From assembly GCF_902706285.1 (NCBI RefSeq), contig NZ_CACSKD010000006.1, positions 62,001-126,000 of the forward strand: DNA of 64,000 bases. Reading direction: 5' to 3'. The notes under the pieces were generated by a model that did no database searches, was not told the DNA's origin, and saw nothing but the letters and a program-made list of their open reading frames with translations. The stretch is from Rhizobium sp. 18055. GTDB taxonomy: Bacteria > Pseudomonadota > Alphaproteobacteria > Rhizobiales > Rhizobiaceae. The position numbers were made by a program, and so were the translations under genes. Of this stretch, positions 10,451 to 19,372 are shown piece after piece. Within the stretch, counting starts at the first letter, position 1; each line of letters starts with the position of its first letter.

Positions 10451-11110
10451 ATGGAACTTCAAGAGCGACTGGACGATGTACGCGCGCGGATCGCGGTTGC
10501 AGAGCGTGACGTTGGTCGTGCTGCGGGTTCAACGCAGCTTGTTGCCGTGTCGAAGACATTCGATGCCGAGCAGATTCGGCCGGCCATTGCGGCTGGACAG
10601 CGCGTGTTCGGGGAAAACCGGGTTCAGGAAAGCCAGGGCAAGTGGCCGGAGCTGAAAGCGGAGACGTCGGGTATCGAGCTTCACCTGATCGGCCCGCTGC
10701 AGTCGAACAAGGCTGCGGAAGCCGTGGCGCTGTTCGATGTGATCGAAACGGTTGACCGCGAAAAGATCGCGCGCGCGCTGGCCGACGAGATGAAGCGGCA
10801 GGGCAAGTCCCCTCGCCTCTACGTCCAGGTCAATACCGGTCTCGAGCCGCAGAAGGCAGGCATTGCGCCTGACGATACGGTTGCCTTCGTTGCCTTGTGC
10901 CGTGGGGAGTTAGGCCTCGGCATCGATGGGTTGATGTGCATTCCGCCCGCCGATGAAAATCCGGGGCCGCATTTTGCCCTGTTGGCGAAGCTTGCGAAAT
11001 CATGCGGCGTCGAGAAGCTATCGATGGGCATGTCCGGTGACTACGAACTCGCCGTTGCGTTTGGTGCGACGAGCGTTCGGGTCGGATCGGCCATTTTCGG
11101 CACACGCTGA
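10451..11110 (+). CDS. YggS/PLPBP family pyridoxal-phosphate homeostasis protein
   Basis: This is a 219-residue single-domain PLP-binding TIM-barrel protein of the YggS (PLPBP) family, which buffers free pyridoxal 5'-phosphate and has no known catalytic activity. Lys34 in LVAVSKTF is the expected Schiff-base lysine. GENRVQES near residue 57, HLIGPLQSNKAAEA near residue 80, and the C-terminal LSMGMSGDYELAVAFGATSVRVGSAIFG are family landmarks; the last one holds the phosphate-binding loop. It starts 197 bases from the divergent leuS and is followed after 82 bases by prpE on the same strand. Confidence 0.93.
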   Translation: MELQERLDDVRARIAVAERDVGRAAGSTQLVAVSKTFDAEQIRPAIAAGQRVFGENRVQESQGKWPELKAETSGIELHLIGPLQSNKAAEAVALFDVIETVDREKIARALADEMKRQGKSPRLYVQVNTGLEPQKAGIAPDDTVAFVALCRGELGLGIDGLMCIPPADENPGPHFALLAKLAKSCGVEKLSMGMSGDYELAVAFGATSVRVGSAIFGTR

Positions 11111-11192
11111 TACGCTGCTTTCGTCGGGCTTCCTCAGTGGCACTCCCTCCCCTAGATTAACGTGATGACTTGCGTGTCCTGGGGAGGAGCAG

Positions 11193-13103
11193 ATGCGAGG
11201 AAGCTACCGGCAGGTCTATGCCGACTGGTGCGACGATCCATTGGCCTTCTGGCAGAAGGCGGCAGACGACATCGCCTGGTCCAAGCCGCCTGAACAGGTG
11301 TTCGCATCCGATCAGGGTCCATATGGACGCTGGTTTGTCGGTGGCGAAACAAACACCTGTTACAATTGCGTCGATAGGCATGTTCTCGCCGGCCGCGGCG
11401 GTGACACCGCCGTCATTTACGACAGCCCCGTCAGCGGCATCAAGCAGACATTTACCTATGACGCTGTCCTGATCGAAGTGCAGGCGATTGCCGCGACCCT
11501 GCAGCAATGTGGGATCAGCAAGGGCGATCGGGTCATTCTCTATCTGCCGATGGTGCCGGAGGCGGTCTTTTCGATGCTCGCCTGCGCGCGCATCGGCGCT
11601 GTGCATTCTGTGGTTTTTGGCGGCTTCGCGTCGCATGAACTGGCAGCGCGGATCGACGATTCGGGTGCGAAACTAATCATTACGGCAAGCTGTGGCCTGG
11701 AACCCGGCCGGGTGGTTGCCTACAAGCCGTTGGTCGATGAGGCGATTTCGATCGCCGCGATCAAACCTGCGCATTGCCTGGTGTTGCAGCGACCGCAGCT
11801 AGCGGCGGATATGGTGGATGATCGCGATCAGGATTTTGCGGAAACGGTAGCGCGCAATCGCGGCGTCGAGGTGGCCTGTGCTCCGGTTCTGGCGACTGAT
11901 CCACTCTACATTCTGTATACCTCGGGAACGACGGGCCAGCCGAAGGGGGTGGTGCGGGATACAGGCGGCCATATGGTTGCCCTGCTTTGGTCGATGAAAC
12001 ATATCTTCGGCCTTAAACGCGACGAAGTCTTCTGGGCGGCATCGGATATCGGCTGGGTCGTCGGCCACTCCTATATCGTTTATGCGCCGCTTCTGGCTGG
12101 CGCGACGACGGTTCTGTTCGAGGGTAAGCCGGTCGGGACACCTGACGCGGGGACCTTCTGGCGGATCATCTCCGAGTACAAGGTGCGGGTGCTGTTTACG
12201 GCGCCGACGGCGTTCCGGGCGATTCGCCGGGAAGACAGCGAGGGTCGGTTTATCCAGGCTTTCGCGATGCCTGATTTTCGCGCGCTGTTTCTGGCCGGGG
12301 AGCGTGCCGATCCGGAGACGTTGAAATGGGCCGAGAGCATGCTTGGCGTGCCGGTGATCGATCACTGGTGGCAGACGGAAACCGGCTGGCCGATGGTTGC
12401 CAATCCATTGGGTCTGGAGGCTCTTCCAGTGAAGCACGGCTCACCCTCCGTGCCGATGCCGGGATACGATATCCGGGTGCTCGACGATGGCGGCGATCCG
12501 CTGCCGGCCGGCACACTTGGCAATGTCGTCGTCAAGCTTCCTCTTCCTCCCGGGTGCCTGCCGACATTGTGGAATGCGGATGAGCGTTTTCGCGCTGCCT
12601 ATCTCGATGAGTTCAAGGGCTTCTACAAAACGGCTGATGCGGGGTATATCGATGATGACGGCTATCTCTTCATCATGTCGCGTACCGACGACATCATCAA
12701 TTGCGCCGGCCACCGGCTATCGACCGGCGCGATGGAGGAGGTTTGCGCGGCGCATCCCGATGTCGCAGAATGTGCGGTCGTCGGCATTGCAGATCCCCTC
12801 AAGGGTCAGGTTCCCTGCGGCTTTCTGGTTCTGAAGAAAAGTGTTTCACGGGAAACATCGGTCATCGAAGCGGAGGTGGTGGCGCTGGTCCGCAACAGGA
12901 TCGGCCCCGTCGCAGGCTTCAAGACGGCTATCGCCGTGGAGCGTCTGCCGAAAACACGGTCGGGCAAGATCCTGCGGGGGACGATCCAGAAGATCGCCGA
13001 TGGTCTTCCCTGGACAATGCCGGCAACGATCGAGGATCCTGCTGTGCTTGATGAGATCACGGCGGCGCTGCGCCGGCGTGGTTGCGGCTCACTGCCAATG
13101 TGA
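11193..13103 (+). CDS. prpE: Propionyl-CoA synthetase (AMP-forming acyl-CoA ligase)
   Basis: This enzyme activates propionate (or a similar short acid) to its CoA ester with ATP. The 636-residue protein is a class I adenylate-forming enzyme. It has an N-terminal acetyl-CoA synthetase-like domain, YTSGTTGQPKGVV near residue 240, WWQTETGWPM near residue 393 and the catalytic lysine in TRSGKILRG near residue 592. The Trp-Pro after the TETG core and the overall length fit PrpE rather than Acs. A GGGGAGGAG ribosome site precedes the ATG. Residues 551-555 (VSRET) are encoded by a near-perfect parS. No methylcitrate-cycle genes are next to it, so propionate would feed another pathway. Confidence 0.88.
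   Translation: MRGSYRQVYADWCDDPLAFWQKAADDIAWSKPPEQVFASDQGPYGRWFVGGETNTCYNCVDRHVLAGRGGDTAVIYDSPVSGIKQTFTYDAVLIEVQAIAATLQQCGISKGDRVILYLPMVPEAVFSMLACARIGAVHSVVFGGFASHELAARIDDSGAKLIITASCGLEPGRVVAYKPLVDEAISIAAIKPAHCLVLQRPQLAADMVDDRDQDFAETVARNRGVEVACAPVLATDPLYILYTSGTTGQPKGVVRDTGGHMVALLWSMKHIFGLKRDEVFWAASDIGWVVGHSYIVYAPLLAGATTVLFEGKPVGTPDAGTFWRIISEYKVRVLFTAPTAFRAIRREDSEGRFIQAFAMPDFRALFLAGERADPETLKWAESMLGVPVIDHWWQTETGWPMVANPLGLEALPVKHGSPSVPMPGYDIRVLDDGGDPLPAGTLGNVVVKLPLPPGCLPTLWNADERFRAAYLDEFKGFYKTADAGYIDDDGYLFIMSRTDDIINCAGHRLSTGAMEEVCAAHPDVAECAVVGIADPLKGQVPCGFLVLKKSVSRETSVIEAEVVALVRNRIGPVAGFKTAIAVERLPKTRSGKILRGTIQKIADGLPWTMPATIEDPAVLDEITAALRRRGCGSLPM
12842..12857. promoter_or_regulatory. parS-like site 4 (15/16) inside prpE
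   Basis: TGTTTCACGGGAAACA matches the consensus except at position 10 (G for T). The change turns codon CGT into CGG, both arginine, so it is silent at protein level. The site lies 9.1 kb from the perfect site in rsmG and is read in the same frame as that one. Confidence 0.6.
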
Positions 13104-13110
13104 CGCCAAT

Positions 13111-13133
13111 AAAAAACCCCGCCGAAGCGGGGT
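13111..13133 (-). terminator. Intrinsic terminator of the DUF1013 gene
   Basis: A 7-bp stem (13116-13122 with 13127-13133) with a CGAA loop is followed on the minus strand by six T (A-run 13111-13116). It lies 25 bases after the stop of the minus-strand gene. The same hairpin sits just after prpE but lacks a T-run on the plus strand. Confidence 0.85.
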
Positions 13134-13157
13134 CCTGATCTGTGACTATCCGATATC

Positions 13158-13859
13158 TCAGTAGCGGTCGTCTTCGTCTTCCTCAGGCGTGGAAGACTTC
13201 AGCGACTTCAGCTTTGCAAACACGGCGTCGGCGTCAATTTCTTTTTCTTCTTCGCGCTCATAGCTCGGTGTCAGGCGCTCGGTTTCCTGCGCAGACTGCA
13301 GGGTGGCCCCAAGTTCGGCAGCGGTCGGCAGCGGACGACCCTTAGCGGCCTTTTCGACTTCCATGTCGAGGTCGATCTGGCTGCAGAGGCCAAGCGTGAC
13401 CGGGTCCATCGGTGCGAGGTTGGCGGCATTCCAGTGGGTGCGCTCACGAATCTGTTCGATGGTCGACTTGGTGGTGCCGACCAGACGCGAAATCTGGGCG
13501 TCCTTCAGTTCCGGATGGTTGCGGACCAGCCAGAGGATGGCGTTCGGACGGTCCTGACGCTTGGAAACAGGGGTATAGCGCGGACCGCGGCGTTTTGATT
13601 CGGGAACGCGGACCTTCGGCTCGGAGAGCTTGAGCTTGTGTTCCGGGTTCTTCTCGGCGCGTTCGATTTCGTCACGCGACAACTGGCCGGTCGAGATCGG
13701 GTCGAGGCCCTTGATGCCTTGCGCAGCTTCGCCGTCGGCGATTGCCTTTACTTCCAGAGGGTGCAGTCTGCAAAACTGAGCGATCTGGTCGAAAGACAGA
13801 GCTGTGTTGTCGACGAGCCAGATGGCGGTCGCCTTCGGCATAAGCAGTTGTTGAGCCAT
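13158..13859 (-). CDS. DUF1013 family protein (TrcR-type cell-cycle regulator)
   Basis: This 233-residue protein belongs to the alphaproteobacterial DUF1013 family, which some annotations name cell cycle transcriptional regulator TrcR. The N-terminal part (MPKATAIWLVDNTALSFDQI, then FCRLHPLEVKAIADGE) looks like a helix-turn-helix. A second similar unit is DRPNAILWLVRNHPELKDAQ followed by ISRLVGTTKSTIEQIRERTHW. The tail is acidic and ends EEDEDDRY. The ATG at 13859 follows AGGA, and a sigma70-like promoter is visible upstream. The gene stands alone between two acyl-CoA synthetases. The family assignment is firm, but the regulatory role is from recalled annotation, not from the sequence. Confidence 0.85.
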   Translation of the reverse strand: MAQQLLMPKATAIWLVDNTALSFDQIAQFCRLHPLEVKAIADGEAAQGIKGLDPISTGQLSRDEIERAEKNPEHKLKLSEPKVRVPESKRRGPRYTPVSKRQDRPNAILWLVRNHPELKDAQISRLVGTTKSTIEQIRERTHWNAANLAPMDPVTLGLCSQIDLDMEVEKAAKGRPLPTAAELGATLQSAQETERLTPSYEREEEKEIDADAVFAKLKSLKSSTPEEDEDDRY

Positions 13860-13936
13860 AGGTATAGTCCTTCTGTCGTCCGCGCCGGTGTCGCGGTCCG
13901 TGGGTTGTCGCCACTATGTCCGGGAAATTATGCCGG

Positions 13937-13965
13937 TATATAACCGGAGTGACGCAGAATTGCAA
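13937..13965 (-). promoter_or_regulatory. Sigma70-like promoter of the DUF1013 gene
   Basis: On the minus strand TTGCAA (13960-13965) and TATATA (13937-13942) are separated by 17 bases. The -10 box ends 77 bases before the start codon. Each box matches 4 of 6 consensus bases with ideal spacing. Confidence 0.5.
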
Positions 13966-14082
13966 TTGATCGCGCGTGAAATGACCTTTGTCTAATTGCC
14001 GGGTCAATGTGAACTGTTATGAATGCTTGAAACCACCTGCAGCGCAGCTTTGTTGCCAGGTGTCCGCGTGAGGAGGAAATTT

Positions 14083-16038
14083 ATGTCGGAGAAGATCTAC
14101 CCGGTGCAAAAACCGGTTCAAAGCCATGCACTTATCGACAAGGCCAAGTACGAGAAATGGTACGAGGAAAGCGTCGAAAATCCCGATAAATTCTGGGGAA
14201 AGCACGGCAAGCGGATCGACTGGTTCAAGCCTTACACGAAGGTCAAGAACACCTCCTTTACCGGCAAGGTGAAGATAAAGTGGTACGAAGACGGCCAGAC
14301 GAATGTCTCATACAACTGTATCGACAGGCACCTGAAAACCAACGGCAATCAGGTCGCCATCATCTTCGAGGGTGACAATCCCTACATCGACAAGAAGATT
14401 ACCTATAACGAGCTCTACGAGCATGTCTGCCGCATGGCGAACGTGCTGAAGAAGCATGGCGTCAAGAAGGGCGACCGCGTTACCATCTACATGCCGATGA
14501 TCCCTGAGGCAGCCTATGCGATGCTCGCCTGCGCTCGCATCGGCGCTGTGCATTCGATCGTGTTCGGTGGTTTCTCGCCGGAAGCGCTGGCGGGTCGGAT
14601 CGTCGATTGCGAATCAACCTTCGTCATCACCTGCGACGAAGGCGTGCGCGGCGGCAAGCCGGTGCCGCTGAAGGAAAATACGGATACGGCGATCCACATT
14701 GCGGCGCGCCAGCACGTCATCGTCGAAAAGGTTCTGGTCGTTCGCCGCACCGGTGGCAAGACCGGCTGGGCACCTGGCCGCGATCTTTGGTACCATCAGG
14801 AAATGGCGACGGTAAAAGCGGAGTGCCCGCCGGCCAAGATGAAGGCCGAAGATCCGCTTTTCATTCTCTACACGTCGGGCTCGACCGGAAAGCCGAAGGG
14901 CGTGCTACACACGACCGGCGGTTATCTCGTCTATGCGGCGATGACCCATGAATATGTGTTCGATTATCATCCCGGCGATATCTACTGGTGCACGGCCGAT
15001 GTCGGCTGGGTCACCGGCCATTCCTACATCGTCTACGGACCGCTGGCGAATTGCGCCACGACGCTGATGTTCGAAGGCGTGCCGAATTTTCCGGATCAGG
15101 GACGTTTCTGGGAGATTATCGACAAGCACAAGGTCAATATCTTCTACACGGCTCCAACAGCGATCCGCTCGCTGATGGGCGCCGGCGATCAGTTCGTGAC
15201 GCGTTCGTCGCGCTCCAGCCTGCGGCTGCTCGGTACGGTCGGCGAGCCGATCAATCCGGAAGCATGGGAGTGGTATTACAATGTGGTCGGCGACAAGCGC
15301 TGCCCTGTCATCGATACCTGGTGGCAGACGGAAACCGGCGGGCACATGATCACTCCTTTGCCCGGAGCAACCGATCTGAAGCCCGGTTCTGCGACCAAGC
15401 CGTTCTTCGGCGTGAAGCCAGAACTGGTCGATAACGAGGGCAATGTGCTTGAGGGACCGGCGGACGGCAATCTTTGCATCAGCGACAGCTGGCCGGGCCA
15501 AATGCGCACCGTCTATGGCGATCATGAGCGCTTCATCCAGACCTATTTCTCCACCTATAAAGGCAAGTATTTCACCGGCGATGGCTGCCGTCGTGACGAG
15601 GACGGCTATTACTGGATCACCGGTCGCGTCGATGACGTGCTGAATGTGTCCGGCCATCGCCTCGGCACGGCCGAGGTGGAGTCGGCGCTGGTTTCGCATA
15701 GTCTGGTGTCGGAGGCGGCAGTGGTTGGTTATCCGCATCCGATCAAGGGGCAGGGCATCTATTGCTATGTCACGTTGATGGCCGGCAATGAGGGGTCCGA
15801 CGAGCTGCGGCAGCAACTGATCAAGCACGTGCGCAACGAGATCGGCCCGATTGCCGCGCCCGACAAGATCCAGTTCTCGCCGGGGCTGCCGAAGACGCGG
15901 TCAGGCAAGATCATGCGGCGTATCCTGCGCAAGATTGCCGAGGATGATTTCGGGTCGCTGGGCGATACATCGACGCTCGCCGATCCTGCTGTCGTTGATG
16001 ATCTGATTGCCAACCGACAGAACAAGGCGATTGCCTGA
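14083..16038 (+). CDS. acs: Acetyl-CoA synthetase
   Basis: Acs makes acetyl-CoA from acetate, ATP and CoA. With the ATG at 14083 the protein is 651 residues, the usual length. I chose this start because GAGGAGG lies 6 bases upstream; the frame is open 60 bases further up without a ribosome site. Motifs are [14 protein letters not shown] near residue 262, [10 protein letters not shown] near residue 412, and the catalytic lysine in TRSGKIMRR near residue 608, which in other bacteria is switched off by acetylation. Compared with prpE at 11.2 kb, the residue pair after TETG (GH, not WP) fits acetate use. Confidence 0.96.
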   Translation: MSEKIYPVQKPVQSHALIDKAKYEKWYEESVENPDKFWGKHGKRIDWFKPYTKVKNTSFTGKVKIKWYEDGQTNVSYNCIDRHLKTNGNQVAIIFEGDNPYIDKKITYNELYEHVCRMANVLKKHGVKKGDRVTIYMPMIPEAAYAMLACARIGAVHSIVFGGFSPEALAGRIVDCESTFVITCDEGVRGGKPVPLKENTDTAIHIAARQHVIVEKVLVVRRTGGKTGWAPGRDLWYHQEMATVKAECPPAKMKAEDPLFILYTSGSTGKPKGVLHTTGGYLVYAAMTHEYVFDYHPGDIYWCTADVGWVTGHSYIVYGPLANCATTLMFEGVPNFPDQGRFWEIIDKHKVNIFYTAPTAIRSLMGAGDQFVTRSSRSSLRLLGTVGEPINPEAWEWYYNVVGDKRCPVIDTWWQTETGGHMITPLPGATDLKPGSATKPFFGVKPELVDNEGNVLEGPADGNLCISDSWPGQMRTVYGDHERFIQTYFSTYKGKYFTGDGCRRDEDGYYWITGRVDDVLNVSGHRLGTAEVESALVSHSLVSEAAVVGYPHPIKGQGIYCYVTLMAGNEGSDELRQQLIKHVRNEIGPIAAPDKIQFSPGLPKTRSGKIMRRILRKIAEDDFGSLGDTSTLADPAVVDDLIANRQNKAIA

Positions 16039-16044
16039 TTCATC

Positions 16045-16072
16045 AAGCCGCTTCGGGCAACCGGGGCGGCTT
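16045..16072. terminator. Hairpin between convergent acs and nuclease genes
   Basis: AAGCCGC (16045-16051, allowing one shift) pairs with GCGGCTT (16066-16072), followed on the plus strand by a pyrimidine-rich stretch. It is a weak terminator candidate for acs, as it lacks a clean T-run. Confidence 0.4.
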
Positions 16073-16521
16073 CAATTCTCTTCTGGGCAAGGCGTCTTCG
16101 GCTTGCGCCCGCCGTCATAGGCGACCGCGATCCCCTCGCCCAACATGTATTGAGCCGGATTCCGCCCGTCCGACAAAGTGACGTTTGCGAGAATACGGCC
16201 GAAATACTTGTCGCCTGAAATTTTTGTCAGCTGCACTTGCGGCGAGTCTGCCATCAACTGTTCCAGCGCCTGACGGGCATCGATACCCGCCCGTCTGACG
16301 GCGGCACATCTGGAGTGCATCTCGGGTGTGTCGATGCCGCGTATGCGGACGTAGACTTCCATCGTCTGCTGCGGCCATGGGCGGGCTTCCACCAGCAATG
16401 TGTCGCCATCGATCACCCGCAGGATTTCCGCCGCCACCGGGCCATCGATCTCATCGCGCGCAAAGCTCGATGCCGGCGCTGCGATGAGAAACAAAACTAT
16501 CATGACGGTGCGTGTGATCAT
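16072..16521 (-). CDS. Secreted thermonuclease-family (SNase-like) protein
   Basis: This is a 149-residue protein of the staphylococcal-nuclease fold. A signal peptide is visible at residues 1-21 (hydrophobic run, then SSFA), so the mature part acts in the periplasm or outside. The fold's active-site landmarks are present: VIDGDTLLVEA, then VRIRGIDTPE with the catalytic-type Arg and Glu, and YFGRILANV with the second Arg. These match the Ca-dependent phosphodiesterase site. A cysteine pair (SRCAAVRRAG and the C-terminal TPCPEEN) could form a disulfide. The stop overlaps the acs-side hairpin. The ribosome site is poor and a slightly later ATG (residue 7) is possible. Confidence 0.82.
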   Translation of the reverse strand: MITRTVMIVLFLIAAPASSFARDEIDGPVAAEILRVIDGDTLLVEARPWPQQTMEVYVRIRGIDTPEMHSRCAAVRRAGIDARQALEQLMADSPQVQLTKISGDKYFGRILANVTLSDGRNPAQYMLGEGIAVAYDGGRKPKTPCPEEN

Positions 16522-16569
16522 GAGAGGAATAAATTCCGATAATCACCCGAAGTCAATAGGAATATTTAC

Positions 16570-16794
16570 TTAGAAATCGATCGCTCTGCCGTTGATCTCC
16601 CAGTCACCGAAGCGGGCAGGGTCAGCGCCCCCTCTCCCGCCGATCTCGGCAGGCATATCGCCCGGTTGCGCGCCGCGGCGACGCTCTTCGGCTTCGGCAA
16701 GGGCCCGCTTGGCGGCAGGCGACAGTACCTTGCCCGGCGGCTCGGTGGTTTCGATGGCCGCAGTTTCGGTGTTGTCGTTATCCGCTTCTTGCAT
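16570..16794 (-). CDS. DUF1674 / SDHAF4-like succinate dehydrogenase assembly factor
   Basis: The predicted product is 74 residues from the ATG at 16794; a GTG one codon earlier is also possible. The C-terminal half carries the DUF1674 signature: GGRGGADPARFGDWEINGR, ending IDF. This family corresponds to mitochondrial SDHAF4, which protects the FAD-loaded succinate dehydrogenase flavoprotein subunit before complex II is assembled. The N-terminal half is acidic and low in complexity, as is usual. The gene is not next to sdh genes here. It lies 48 bases upstream of the nuclease gene on the same strand, and htpX is divergent. Confidence 0.83.
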   Translation of the reverse strand: MQEADNDNTETAAIETTEPPGKVLSPAAKRALAEAEERRRGAQPGDMPAEIGGRGGADPARFGDWEINGRAIDF

Positions 16795-16915
16795 CACGCT
16801 CGTCTGCCTGAAAATATTGAAAATGACTGATCAATAACCAAATTATAGTGCGCTGGCGCCGCGATTGAAACCCTTCGATATGCGAACTGCGCACTTGCCG
16901 TAGATGGAGATACCG

Positions 16916-17878
16916 ATGAACCTTGTTCGTACTGCCATGTTGCTTGCCTTCATGACCGCGCTGTTCATGGTCGTCGGCTTTATGATCGGCGGTCGTAGCG
17001 GCATGATGATCGCGTTCGTGGTCGCTGCCGGAATGAACTTCTTTTCCTACTGGAATTCCGACCGGATGGTGCTCTCTGCGTACCGCGCCCAGGAGGTCGA
17101 TGAGCGCAATGCGCCGGAGTTTTTCGCGATCATTCGCGATCTCTCCCACAATGCTGGCCTGCCGATGCCGAAGGTCTATCTCTACGACAGCCCGCAGCCG
17201 AATGCCTTTGCGACAGGCCGCAATCCCGAAAATGCGGCTGTAGCTGCATCCACGGGCCTGCTCAGTGCATTGTCGCCGGAAGAGGTGGCCGGCGTGATGG
17301 CGCATGAACTAGCCCACGTTCAAAACCGCGATACGCTGACGATGACGATCACTGCGACACTTGCCGGTGCGATCTCGATGCTCGGCAATTTCGCGTTCTT
17401 CTTCGGCGGCAATCGCGAGAACAACAACAATCCGCTTGGCTTCGTCGGCGTGCTTTTGGCGATGATTGTGGCGCCGATGGCGGCGATGCTGGTGCAGATG
17501 GCGATCAGCCGGACGCGCGAATATTCCGCCGACCGGCGTGGAGCCGAGATCTGTGGCAACCCGCTTTGGCTCGCTTCCGCGCTCGGAAAGATCGCTCGCG
17601 GTGCATCGGCCATTCCGAACTACGATGCCGAGCGCAATCCAGCGACAGCCCATATGTTCATCATCAATCCTTTGACCGGTGCCGGTATGGACAATCTGTT
17701 TTCGACGCACCCGAATACGGATAACCGCATTGCCGCGCTGCATGAAATGGCAGGAAATATGACGAATGCCTCGACGCCGTCGGTTCGTGCTGCTAATCCG
17801 GTGCGCAAATCGCGCTCAGTTCCGGATGCCGGCCTTGGCCGCGGTGGCTCGCAACCGCCAAAGGGTCCCTGGTCTTGA
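16916..17878 (+). CDS. htpX: Membrane protease HtpX
   Basis: HtpX is a zinc-dependent endoprotease of the inner membrane that removes damaged membrane proteins. The protein is 320 residues from the ATG at 16916, chosen because GGAGA lies 5 bases upstream; an ATG at 16904 would add four residues but has no ribosome site. Two membrane segments lie at residues 5-42, and two more at about 145-185 after the catalytic motif HELAH (His130, Glu131, His134). The third metal ligand is the Glu in [12 protein letters not shown] near residue 202. The stop overlaps the start of rsmB by 4 bases (TTGA). Confidence 0.95.
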   Translation: MNLVRTAMLLAFMTALFMVVGFMIGGRSGMMIAFVVAAGMNFFSYWNSDRMVLSAYRAQEVDERNAPEFFAIIRDLSHNAGLPMPKVYLYDSPQPNAFATGRNPENAAVAASTGLLSALSPEEVAGVMAHELAHVQNRDTLTMTITATLAGAISMLGNFAFFFGGNRENNNNPLGFVGVLLAMIVAPMAAMLVQMAISRTREYSADRRGAEICGNPLWLASALGKIARGASAIPNYDAERNPATAHMFIINPLTGAGMDNLFSTHPNTDNRIAALHEMAGNMTNASTPSVRAANPVRKSRSVPDAGLGRGGSQPPKGPWS

Positions 17879-19263
17879 GTTCAGACGGTAAAAACAAGCC
17901 ATTTCGTTCGCAGAAGCCTTCCGCATCGGCGGCAGTGCCTGGTCCGGTAAAGCCCGGCCTGCAGGCACGTGCGGCAGCGTCGAAAATTCTGGCTGCCGTT
18001 ATAGACCGGAAGCTGCCGCTCGATGGTGCGCTCGACCATGAGCATGGCAATCCCGCCTACAAGGCGTTGCAGGACGACGACCGCGGACTTGTGCGTGCTA
18101 TTTTGAACACCACGCTCCGGCATCTGCCGCGCATCGAAGCGGCCATCGGCTCGTTGCTGGATTCACCTTTGCCGGAGGGCGCACGCTCTCTGCAGCATGT
18201 GCTTTCCATTGCCGCCGCCCAGATCCTCTATCTCGATGTTCCCGATCACGCGGCCGTCGATATCGCTGTGGAACAGGCGCACCTCGATCCGAGAAGCCGG
18301 CGGTTTGCCAAGGTCGTGAATGCCGTGCTGCGCCGCATGGGCCGGGAGAAACAGGAGATCCTGCAGCAGATCGAAGGGATACCGTCGATGCCCGGCTGGT
18401 TTCTCAAACGGCTTGAAAAGGCCTATGGCCGCGACGCGGCGCAGGCGATCTCGGATTCGCAGCTGCAGCCGGCGGCGATCGATCTCAGCGTCAAATCGGA
18501 TGCGCAGGCCTGGGCCGAGAAGCTCAACGGTATCGTGCTGCCCACCGGCGGTATTCGTCTTGCCGCTTTTGACGGTGGTATCCCGTCCCTCCAAGGTTTC
18601 GAAGAGGGTGCCTGGTGGGTGCAGGATGCGGCCGCCAGCATTCCGGCGCAGCTGTTCGGCGATCTCTCGGGCAAGCGTGTTGCCGATCTGTGTGCAGCAC
18701 CGGGCGGCAAGACCGCGCAGCTTATTCTGGCCGGTGGCGACGTCACCGCCGTCGAACAGTCGGAAAATCGCATCAAGCGGTTGCGCTCCAATCTCGATCG
18801 CCTCGGCTTGGCTGCGGATACGGTCGCCGAGGATCTGACGAAATACGCACCCGAAGAACTTTTTGACGCGATCCTGCTAGATGCGCCTTGCTCGTCCACC
18901 GGCACCACGCGTCGGCACCCCGATGTGCTCTGGACAAAGGGGCCGGAGGACATTGCCAAGCTTGCTGCTTTGCAGGAGCGCCTGCTGCGCTATGCGCTGC
19001 GATTGCTGAAGCCAGGCGGTGTGCTTGTGTTTTCGAACTGCTCGCTTGATCCGAGCGAGGGCGAAGAGGTGGTGGCGCAGGTGCTTTCCGATACGCGCGG
19101 CTTCGAGCGCGTGGCGATCGACCCGAGCCGTTGGCCGGGGCTGGAGCAGGCGATCAGCCCGCTTGGTGCGTTCCGAACCACGCCTGACATGCTGAAACTG
19201 CCTGATGGTTTCGCGCCGGGCCTCGACGGTTTCTATGCCGCCGTGCTGCGCCGTGTTGCCTGA
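17875..19263 (+). CDS. rsmB: 16S rRNA (cytosine(967)-C5)-methyltransferase RsmB family
   Basis: This enzyme makes m5C on rRNA. The 462-residue protein has an N-terminal NusB-like RNA-binding domain (about residues 30-160) and a C-terminal SAM methyltransferase domain. SAM is bound at [13 protein letters not shown] near residue 277. Cys339 in DAPCSSTG and Cys389 in [12 protein letters not shown] are the paired cysteines of m5C methyltransferases; the second is the expected nucleophile in the RsmB type. The start is TTG at 17875, overlapping the htpX stop by 4 bases, so translation is probably coupled. No better ATG is present near the N-terminus. Confidence 0.92.
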   Translation: MSSDGKNKPFRSQKPSASAAVPGPVKPGLQARAAASKILAAVIDRKLPLDGALDHEHGNPAYKALQDDDRGLVRAILNTTLRHLPRIEAAIGSLLDSPLPEGARSLQHVLSIAAAQILYLDVPDHAAVDIAVEQAHLDPRSRRFAKVVNAVLRRMGREKQEILQQIEGIPSMPGWFLKRLEKAYGRDAAQAISDSQLQPAAIDLSVKSDAQAWAEKLNGIVLPTGGIRLAAFDGGIPSLQGFEEGAWWVQDAAASIPAQLFGDLSGKRVADLCAAPGGKTAQLILAGGDVTAVEQSENRIKRLRSNLDRLGLAADTVAEDLTKYAPEELFDAILLDAPCSSTGTTRRHPDVLWTKGPEDIAKLAALQERLLRYALRLLKPGGVLVFSNCSLDPSEGEEVVAQVLSDTRGFERVAIDPSRWPGLEQAISPLGAFRTTPDMLKLPDGFAPGLDGFYAAVLRRVA

Positions 19264-19372
19264 TCGAAAAGCAACTGGCATAGTTAAGCATCCATGCAGA
19301 ATCAGCGACGGTCGGTGCCGTTTCCGGACTTGTCCGGGCAATCCTAACGATATGGGTCAATAGACAATAGCA

